The translations under genes and the position numbers were made by a program. Positions 1-5,264 of a stretch of 7,598 nucleotides of DNA are shown in pieces. The notes under the pieces are model-generated. The model was given only the letters and a program-made list of their open reading frames with translations. It ran no database searches and had not been told where the DNA came from. This stretch comes from Vulcanimicrobiia bacterium. Its GTDB lineage: Bacteria > Vulcanimicrobiota > Vulcanimicrobiia > Vulcanimicrobiales > Vulcanimicrobiaceae. The stretch covers positions 1-7,598 of the forward strand of contig JANWKW010000009.1 of NCBI GenBank assembly GCA_025451135.1, written 5' to 3'. Each line of letters starts with the position of its first letter. The stretch's first letter is position 1.

Positions 1-510
1 CTCGGCGGCCGCCGAGCCGGTATCGATCGCCCCCTCGAGCAGGCGGACGGTCGCATCCATGATGGCCAGGGCCGGGATCTCGCCGCCGGTCAGCACGAAA
101 TCGCCCAGCGAGACCTCCTCGATCGGGAAGAGCTCGCCCAGGCGCTCGTCGATGCCCTCGTAGTGGCCGCAGATCAGGACGAGCCGGTCGAGGGCCGCGA
201 ACGCCTGGGCGTCGGTTTGGCGGAACGGCCGGCCGGCCGGACTCGGCACCACGATCCGGCGGTTCTCGCCTTCCGGCGCGCCGGCCAGGATCCGGTCGAG
301 GGTCGTCGCGATCGGTTCGATGCGCATCACCAGCCCCGGGCCCCCGCCGAACGGGGGCTCGTCGGCCCGGGCCCGGCCCACGACCGCGTCGAGCACGTGA
401 TGGTAGCGCACGTCGACCAGGCCGGCCTCGACCGCGCGGCCGACGATCGAGAGGCCGACGAAGGGCGCGAAGACCTCCGGGAAGAGCGTGACGACGTCGA
501 CCGTGAACAT
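1..510 (-). CDS. trmD: tRNA (guanine-N1)-methyltransferase TrmD, N-terminal 170 codons (cut by window edge)
   Basis: TrmD transfers a methyl group from S-adenosylmethionine to N1 of G37 in tRNAs that read CNN/UNN-type codons, preventing +1 frameshifting; it is a cytosolic SPOUT-class dimer. Translating the minus strand from the ATG at 510-508 gives the family start with TLFPEVF (residues 8-14), the SAM-site glycine cluster PFGGGPGLVM (53-62), the trefoil-knot motif GHYEGIDER (115-123) and SLGDFVLTGGE (134-144). The start matches the usual family N-terminus, so it is well supported. The frame is still open at base 1. The C-terminal tRNA-binding domain, including the catalytic Asp region, lies outside the window (the family is usually about 230-260 aa). 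Residues 43-50, where the family has a DRHRxVDD-like stretch, read VVGRARAD, so the His/Arg pair is not conserved. The gene heads its transcription unit: the upstream neighbour is divergent, not rimM. No SD is present at normal spacing; an AAAGGTG lies about 14-20 bases upstream. Identification is confident. Confidence 0.95.
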   Translation of the reverse strand, partial: MFTVDVVTLFPEVFAPFVGLSIVGRAVEAGLVDVRYHHVLDAVVGRARADEPPFGGGPGLVMRIEPIATTLDRILAGAPEGENRRIVVPSPAGRPFRQTDAQAFAALDRLVLICGHYEGIDERLGELFPIEEVSLGDFVLTGGEIPALAIMDATVRLLEGAIDTGSAAAE

Positions 511-527
511 AGCGGCACGATGTTCAC
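503..527. repeat. 8-bp perfect inverted repeat spanning both divergent start codons
   Basis: GTGAACAT (503-510) and ATGTTCAC (520-527) are exact reverse complements separated by 9 bp. Each arm contains the start codon of one divergent gene (trmD to the left, the TPR gene to the right), so both proteins begin Met-Phe-Thr. The dyad could be an operator or simply a chance consequence of two genes starting with the same three residues. Only the repeat itself is seen; a regulatory role is inferred. Confidence 0.5.
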
Positions 528-993
528 CTTTCTGCGCCGATTCGCCCGCGACCAGAGCCCCCGCGGCCTGGCCCTCTCCGCCCTCGAACGCGGCGATTTC
601 GCCGCGGCCGAGGGCCGGTTCGAAGCGCTCCTGGCCGAGGCGGCCAGTCCGGCCGACCGCGCCTTCTTCCGGAACAAGCGCGGGATCGCGCGGGTCCGCT
701 TGGGACGGCGCGAGGAAGCCCTCGAGGATTTTCGCGGGGCCCTCGATCTGGTCGCGAACTATCCGCCGGCGTTGACCAACCTCGGCAACCTGCTGTTGGA
801 AGAGGGCGCGCTCGACGACGCGATCGCGCACTACGAAGCGGCGATCCGCTCGGACGACCTGTACGGCGTCGCGCACCAGAACCTGGGCGTCGCGCTCAAG
901 CGGGCCGGGCGCATCGACGAAGCCGTCCGCGAACTCCGCCGCGCCGCGCGCTTAGAGGGCGGTCCCTTCCGGAGGCTAAGAAAGCCCGCATGA
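520..993 (+). CDS. Small tetratricopeptide-repeat (TPR) protein
   Basis: This is a 157-residue protein made almost entirely of TPR helices, so it probably acts as a protein-binding scaffold or adaptor in the cytosol; no signal peptide or membrane segment is visible. A degenerate repeat covers about residues 15-41 (ALERGDFAAAEGRFEALL). Three clearer TPRs follow at about 48-81 (NKRGIARVRLGRREEALEDF), 82-115 (NLGNLLLEEGALDDAIAHYEAA) and 116-149 (NLGVALKRAGRIDEAVREL). They carry the usual W/L-G-Y/A-A-P-type spacing with NLG and DEA signatures. The ATG at 520 is chosen because the frame, although open further upstream, would otherwise run antisense through conserved trmD codons. No SD precedes it. 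Its last codons overlap the next gene by ATGA, which implies translational coupling. The binding partner is unknown; the coupled Clp-N protein is the obvious candidate. Confidence 0.85.
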   Translation: MFTFLRRFARDQSPRGLALSALERGDFAAAEGRFEALLAEAASPADRAFFRNKRGIARVRLGRREEALEDFRGALDLVANYPPALTNLGNLLLEEGALDDAIAHYEAAIRSDDLYGVAHQNLGVALKRAGRIDEAVRELRRAARLEGGPFRRLRKPA

Positions 994-1484
994 GCGAAGC
1001 CGAACACGTTCCGCTATCCGCCGATCTGCTGGCGCTGATGCGCCGCGCGGCGGCGATCGCGCTGCGCCTGCGCGAGCCCTTCATCAGCGCTCGCTCGCTG
1101 CTGCTCTCGCTCCTCGAAGACCGGCATACCGGACCGGCGCTCGGCGCGGTGGTGCGCCGCGACAAGCTCGAGGCGCTGCCGGTGCCCGAGGACAATCGCA
1201 AGGGCGTCGCGCGCCTGCAAGAGCGCGGGCTCTCCAACGGCGAGCTTCCGGGAATCGTGCGCTACGACACGCTCGGCTTCAAGACGCCCGACGGCAAGAC
1301 GACCGTTTGGCTCTCGCGCGAGGCCTACGCGATCTTCATCGAAGGCGCGCGCCGCGTCGAGGGCGCGTACGAGCCGAAGCATCTTGCGTTCGGACTCGCG
1401 GCCGAAGCCGTCAAGAGCACGGGCGTGCTGAGCGCGCTCAAGGTCGAGCCCGGCACCGTCACCGCGGCGATCTACACGCTCTGA
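990..1484 (+). CDS. Stand-alone Clp N-terminal (Clp-repeat) domain protein
   Basis: This 164-residue protein resembles the N-terminal double-repeat domain of ClpA/ClpC/ClpB-type unfoldases, which binds adaptors and substrates. It lacks any Walker A/B or AAA+ module. The first Clp repeat is at about residues 10-62 (LLALMRRAAAIALRLREPFI followed by SLLLSLLED). The second is at about 107-162 (LSREAYAIFIEGARRVEG, then EPKHLAFGLA). The linker between them (about 63-106) is longer than in ClpC and contains a polar stretch, RYDTLGFKTPDGKTTVWLS. The ATG lies within ATGA, overlapping the TPR stop codon. A GGAGG at 971-975 is present but about 14 bases upstream, which is far for an SD. The likely role is an adaptor or decoy that interacts with a Clp protease or its substrates; this is inferred from the fold alone. 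The gene ends 7 bp before the convergent neighbour, leaving no room for an intrinsic terminator. Confidence 0.75.
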   Translation: MSEAEHVPLSADLLALMRRAAAIALRLREPFISARSLLLSLLEDRHTGPALGAVVRRDKLEALPVPEDNRKGVARLQERGLSNGELPGIVRYDTLGFKTPDGKTTVWLSREAYAIFIEGARRVEGAYEPKHLAFGLAAEAVKSTGVLSALKVEPGTVTAAIYTL

Positions 1485-1491
1485 GAACGCG

Positions 1492-1962
1492 CTAGGGCTT
1501 GATCGCGTCCGTCGCGGTGATCTCTTCGAGGTATTCGAAGAGCTCGGGCAACGTGTTCTTCTCGAGGGCGGTCTGTTCGCGGCTCTCGTCTTCGTCGGGG
1601 CCCTCGTCGCGGATGTAGCAGCGCGACTCGACGCCGCTCTCGCACTCGCTGATGAAGCTGACCGCGAAGCCCTTGCCGGGCATCTCGTCGTAGATGCGCA
1701 TGGTCTGCGGGTTGAGGATCTCGATCGAATGCGACCGGTTGTGCGCGTCGAAGATCAGGATCGTCAGGTAGTCGCGGTTGGTGATCTCGACGGATTCGAC
1801 CACGAAGACGTTCTTGGCCGAGAAAAACTCATGCCCGCGCTTGCTCCGGCTCGAGACTTCGTAGAAGACCCGGTGCCGGACGAAGCGGTTCAAGATCTTC
1901 CGGAGCGTCGCGAGCGAGGCCAGGGTCTCGGTGCGATTGCCCCTCGTGTAGATGATCTTCAC
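1492..1962 (-). CDS. Conserved-looking hypothetical protein, 156 aa, acidic C-terminus
   Basis: I do not recognise this protein. It reads from a GTG codon (1962-1960) to TAG and has no signal peptide or transmembrane segment. Residues 1-30 are basic and helical-looking (LATLRKILNRFVRHRVFYEV around 17-36). Residues 50-110 alternate hydrophobic and polar residues in a beta-rich pattern (NVFVVESVEI, YLTILIFD, SIEILNPQTMRIYDE). Residues 117-150 are strongly acidic (DEGPDEDESREQ, then LPELFEYLEEI). Composition is richer in Ile, Phe, Asn and Ser than the alanine-rich neighbours. Evidence that it is real: it fits between neighbours without overlap, has an SD-like GAAGG 5 bases before the GTG, and has a mixed soluble-protein composition. 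It is divergent from tatA and convergent with the Clp-N gene. Two cysteines (residues 107 and 115) are present; I see no metal-site pattern. Confidence 0.7.
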   Translation of the reverse strand: MKIIYTRGNRTETLASLATLRKILNRFVRHRVFYEVSSRSKRGHEFFSAKNVFVVESVEITNRDYLTILIFDAHNRSHSIEILNPQTMRIYDEMPGKGFAVSFISECESGVESRCYIRDEGPDEDESREQTALEKNTLPELFEYLEEITATDAIKP

Positions 1963-2019
1963 GGCGACCTTCAGGCTTGCACGGGGCCCGGGGGGCGCCC
2001 TGCCGAAAGTGGCCGCGCG
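1963..2019. promoter_or_regulatory. 57-bp divergent upstream region shared by the hypothetical gene and tatA
   Basis: This gap must hold or border the promoters for both divergent genes unless these lie inside coding sequence. It is very GC-rich with a G/C run (about 1982-2000) that includes the palindrome GGGCGCCC (1993-2000). I could not find a convincing -35/-10 pair at normal spacing for either direction. The regulatory role follows only from gene layout. Confidence 0.35.
1968..1972 (-). promoter_or_regulatory. Ribosome binding site deciding the GTG start of the hypothetical gene
   Basis: On the minus strand GAAGG is followed by 5 bases and then GTG (1962-1960). This is the best-placed Shine-Dalgarno-like site in the window and supports the GTG as the true start. 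Confidence 0.5.
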
Positions 2020-2346
2020 ATGTTCTCGGTTCCCGATATCGCCGTCATCGGCGTCCTGGCCCTACTGCTCTTCGGCCCCGATAAACTGCCCGGCATCCTG
2101 CGCCAGGCGGGCAAGTTCATGCGCGAGGTCCAGAACACGTCCCAGTCGTTCGTGGCCGAGATGGAGCGCGCGGCCGACATCAACGAGCGCCCGGCCCCCC
2201 AGCCGCGGGTGGTCGAGCCCCTGATCGCGCCGGAGCTCGGCCCGGAGACGGAGGCGGAGTTCGAAGCCGAACCCCATCCCTCGGACCTCCCCGCGGTCGA
2301 CCCGAACGGCGCGCCGATCCCGCCTCCACCACCCGAGAGGGGATAA
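2020..2346 (+). CDS. tatA: Twin-arginine translocase subunit TatA (TatA/TatB family)
   Basis: TatA subunits polymerise around the TatBC receptor to let folded proteins with twin-arginine signals cross the cytoplasmic membrane. The 108-residue product has the canonical layout. It has a short extracytoplasmic N-terminus, one membrane helix at about residues 5-18 (PDIAVIGVLALLLF), the hinge FGPDKLP at 18-24, and an amphipathic helix at about 25-53 (GILRQAGKFMREVQNTSQSF). A proline- and glutamate-rich tail (57-108) follows and ends in a PPPPP run. The FGPxKLP hinge favours TatA over TatB, though the two are hard to separate by sequence alone. The ATG at 2020 puts the membrane helix at the expected place; the frame is open further upstream only because of GC bias. 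No tatC is in the window. The S9 gene follows after 27 bp, so co-transcription is plausible. Confidence 0.85.
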   Translation: MFSVPDIAVIGVLALLLFGPDKLPGILRQAGKFMREVQNTSQSFVAEMERAADINERPAPQPRVVEPLIAPELGPETEAEFEAEPHPSDLPAVDPNGAPIPPPPPERG

Positions 2347-2373
2347 GCGGCCGCCGCTGCGGTACTTGCGGCC

Positions 2374-5244
2374 ATGCCCGCACGCTTTTCGTTCGCTCTC
2401 GCGGCCGCGCTTTTCGCGGCCGCTTCGCTGCCGTCGCAGGCAGCGCTCAAGCCGCCGATCGGCTATACCGCCTACGACTCGTGGAACGCCATCCGCAACG
2501 CGTCGTTCTCGCCCGACGGAGCGTGGTTCGCCTACGCGCTGACGCCCGAAGACGGCGACGCGACGCTGGTCGCGCGCAACGTCAAGACCGGTAGGGAACT
2601 CCGCGAGGCGCGCGGGACGCTGCCGGTCTTCACCGCGGACGGACGCCACCTCATCTACACGATCGCGCCACCCAAAGCCGACGTGGACGCAGCCAAGAAG
2701 GCCGGCAAGAAGGCCGACGCGCAACCGAAGGCCGGGCTCGGGATCCTCGATCTGTCGAGCGGCGTCGCGAGCACGGTGGACCGGGTCAAGAGCCGCAAGC
2801 TGGCGACCGCATCGGCGCATTGGATCGTCTATCTGCTCGAGAAACCGCTGTCGGCCAAAGATGCGGTCAAGCCGTCGCCGTTGCCGGAGGCGTCGCCGAG
2901 TCCGAGACCGGGCGCGACGGCGCTCGCATCTGCGTCGCCGTCACCGGCACCCGACGAGAACAAGAAGAAGGCGACCGGTGCGCGATTGGTGCTGCGCGAT
3001 CTGGATTCCGGAGCGACCATCGAGATCCCCGACGTGACCGAGTACGCGATCTCGCCCGACGAGAAGTATCTCGCCTGGGCGACCGAGACCGCGAACGGCG
3101 CCACCGACGGCGTCGACGTGCGCGATCTGAGCGGCGCGGTCGTGATGCGCGCGGCGTCTGGCGCCGGCCGCTATACGAACCTGGCGTTCGCGACCGGTGC
3201 GGATACGCTCGCGTTCCTGAGCGATGCGAGTTCGTATGCGAGCGCCGCGCCGCACCCGGACCTGCTGCTGTGGACGCCCGCCGCCCCGGCGGCGCGCGTG
3301 GTCGCGCACCTCGGCAGCGCGGGCCTTCCGCGCGGCTACACACCCGACGCGAACGGCGACGTGTCGTTCACCAAGGATGGCGCCCTGCTCTACTTCGGGA
3401 CCAACGTCGCGCCGAAGCCGGTTCCGAGCGATTCCCCGGCGCCGATGCAGGTCGATCTATGGAATTGGCGCGACGGGCGCCTGCAGGCGGAGCAGCAAGT
3501 CGAGGCCGACGCCGACGCCAAGCAGACGTTCCTGGCGGCGGTGCACGTCGATAGCGGAAAGATCGTGCAACTCGGGTCGCCGACGCTGCCGCAGGTCGAG
3601 ACGAACCAGAACCACGCGAGCGCCCTCGGGACCGATCCGCGGCCCTACTACAAGCAGCGCTCGTACGACGACTTCTACGCCGACGAATACCTGATCTCGC
3701 TGCAGACCGGGCGCCGCATCCTCGCGGCGCGCCGGACCAGCGCGGGATGCTCGCTCTCGCCCGCCGGGAAGTACGCGCTCTGCTACGACGCGCCCGGACG
3801 CTACTGGTACACGGTGCGCGCGCGCGACGGCCGGCGCGTCGCGCTGACGAAGGGCCTGAAGGTCGCGTTCTACGACGAGCTGGACGACCACCCGGCCGCG
3901 CCGCCCGCGTACGGCTCGGTCGGCTGGACGACCGGCGACGCGCGCGTGCTGCTGCGTGACCGTTACGACATCTGGTCGTTCGACCCCGACCGCGTGGACG
4001 CGCGCGACATCACCGCCGGTTACGGACGCGCGCACAAGCGCCGCTTCGAACGCGCCGTCACGGAGAACCTGCCGGTCGCGAGCGAGACGGCCGCCACGGC
4101 GATCGATCCATCCGCGCCGATGTACCTGTTCGGACTCGACGACGTAACCAAAGACGACGGGCTGTTCGTGCTCGCCAATGCGACCGGCGGAACACCCAGG
4201 CAGCTGCTCTCCGAGCCGCGGCAGTACGCCGGCTTCTTCAAGGCCAAGAACGCGGACGTCTACGCGCTCCAGCGCGGGAGCTTCCACGAGTACCCGGACT
4301 TCTGGATCGGCGGCCCGTCGCTGACCGGCCTGACACGCATCACCGATGCGGATCCGCAGATGGCGCGCTACCGCTGGGGCACCGAGCATCTGTTCCACTA
4401 CCGCGCCAACGGCAAGCCGCTCGACGGCATCGTCTACCTTCCCGACGGCTTCGATCCGAAGAAGAAGTACCCGATGCTCGTCTACATCTACGAACGCTTC
4501 GCCGACGGCCTGCACGCGTTCCACGCGCCGGCGCCCGGGACGAGTCCGAACCTGCTGCGCTACGTGAGCAACGGGTACGTCGTGATGGTGCCCGATATCG
4601 CCTACGGCACCGGTCATCCGGGCCCGGATGCGCTGCACGCGGTGAATGCCGCCATCGACGCGATCGCCGCGCGCGGCTACGTCGATCCGAAGCACGTCGG
4701 CATCGCCGGCCACTCGTGGGGCGCCTACGAGATCGCCTACATGGTGACGCAGACCGACCGCTTCGCCGCGGTCGAGGCCGGCGCGGCCGTCGCCGACATG
4801 ACCAGCGCCTTCGGCGGGATCCGGTGGGGCAGCGGTCTGGTCCGCGACTTCCAATACGAGCACGGCCAGTCGCGGATGGGCGCGACGCCGTGGCAACGCC
4901 CGGACCTCTACATCGCGAACTCCGCGATCTACCACGTGCAGAACGTCCGAACGCCCTACCTGACGATCGCCAACGACAACGACGACGCGGTGCCGTGGTA
5001 CCAGGGGATCGAGTTCTTCAGCGCGCTGCGGCGCCTGAACAAAGAGGCGTACCTGTTCGTCTTCAACGGCGAGTACCACAACCTGCACGGCCGGGAGCAG
5101 CAGAAGTACTGGACCGTCCACCTCGACGAATACTTCGACCACTTCCTCAAGGGCACGCCCACGCCGGACTGGATGCTCCACGGCGTCCCATATCTGCACA
5201 AGGGCGAACGCGACGTCCGGCCGCTGTACGGGGAAAAGCCCTAG
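2374..5244 (+). CDS. Secreted S9-family prolyl-oligopeptidase-like serine peptidase
   Basis: This is a 956-residue exported peptidase expected to cleave short peptides in the periplasm or outside the cell. A Sec-type signal peptide spans residues 1-23 (hydrophobic core FALAAALFAAASL, SQA before the likely cleavage site); there is no twin-arginine motif. A beta-propeller-like region follows to about residue 670, with PD40-type pieces such as SFSPDGAWFAYAL (44-56) and ISPDEKYLAWA. The alpha/beta hydrolase domain spans about 673-935. The triad is visible: Ser781 in GHSWGAY, Asp870 in NDNDDAVPWYQG, and His902 in GEYHNL. From memory, the Bacteroidota S9 subfamily has near-identical blocks (GHSWGGY, IRWGSG, VPWYQGIE, then FDHYLKG near the C-terminus). 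Two low-complexity inserts interrupt the propeller: a Lys/Ala stretch (99-121) and a Pro/Ser/Ala stretch (162-202). No SD precedes the ATG. The M1-fold gene starts 20 bp after the stop. Family assignment is confident; substrate specificity is not known. Confidence 0.93.
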   Translation: MPARFSFALAAALFAAASLPSQAALKPPIGYTAYDSWNAIRNASFSPDGAWFAYALTPEDGDATLVARNVKTGRELREARGTLPVFTADGRHLIYTIAPPKADVDAAKKAGKKADAQPKAGLGILDLSSGVASTVDRVKSRKLATASAHWIVYLLEKPLSAKDAVKPSPLPEASPSPRPGATALASASPSPAPDENKKKATGARLVLRDLDSGATIEIPDVTEYAISPDEKYLAWATETANGATDGVDVRDLSGAVVMRAASGAGRYTNLAFATGADTLAFLSDASSYASAAPHPDLLLWTPAAPAARVVAHLGSAGLPRGYTPDANGDVSFTKDGALLYFGTNVAPKPVPSDSPAPMQVDLWNWRDGRLQAEQQVEADADAKQTFLAAVHVDSGKIVQLGSPTLPQVETNQNHASALGTDPRPYYKQRSYDDFYADEYLISLQTGRRILAARRTSAGCSLSPAGKYALCYDAPGRYWYTVRARDGRRVALTKGLKVAFYDELDDHPAAPPAYGSVGWTTGDARVLLRDRYDIWSFDPDRVDARDITAGYGRAHKRRFERAVTENLPVASETAATAIDPSAPMYLFGLDDVTKDDGLFVLANATGGTPRQLLSEPRQYAGFFKAKNADVYALQRGSFHEYPDFWIGGPSLTGLTRITDADPQMARYRWGTEHLFHYRANGKPLDGIVYLPDGFDPKKKYPMLVYIYERFADGLHAFHAPAPGTSPNLLRYVSNGYVVMVPDIAYGTGHPGPDALHAVNAAIDAIAARGYVDPKHVGIAGHSWGAYEIAYMVTQTDRFAAVEAGAAVADMTSAFGGIRWGSGLVRDFQYEHGQSRMGATPWQRPDLYIANSAIYHVQNVRTPYLTIANDNDDAVPWYQGIEFFSALRRLNKEAYLFVFNGEYHNLHGREQQKYWTVHLDEYFDHFLKGTPTPDWMLHGVPYLHKGERDVRPLYGEKP
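2695..2718 (+). repeat. Two-copy 12-bp tandem repeat inside the S9 peptidase gene
   Basis: AAGAAGGCCGGC (2695-2706) is followed directly by AAGAAGGCCGAC (2707-2718), one mismatch apart. It encodes Lys-Lys-Ala-Gly then Lys-Lys-Ala-Asp (residues 108-115) in a lysine-rich propeller loop. It is in frame and could expand or contract without breaking the gene. Confidence 0.6.
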
Positions 5245-5264
5245 ACGACGCCAACCATCCGGGC

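Noticed and set aside
163..519. In-frame upstream extension of the TPR protein
   Set aside because: It would be antisense to conserved trmD codons (GHYEGIDER, PFGGG). The extension is Arg/Asp/Glu-rich with no TPR pattern, so the ATG at 520 is preferred.
1485..1491. Terminator between the convergent Clp-N and hypothetical genes
   Set aside because: Only 7 bp separate the stop codons and I see no stem-loop with a T-tract on either strand.
1729..2019. In-frame upstream extension of tatA
   Set aside because: It would overlap the hypothetical gene antisense and put about 97 residues before the membrane helix, which TatA never has.
2347..2373. GC-rich palindrome (GCGGCCGC) and possible hairpin between tatA and the S9 gene
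   Set aside because: There is no T-run for an intrinsic terminator, and such palindromes are common by chance at this GC content; the same octamer recurs inside the S9 signal-peptide codons.
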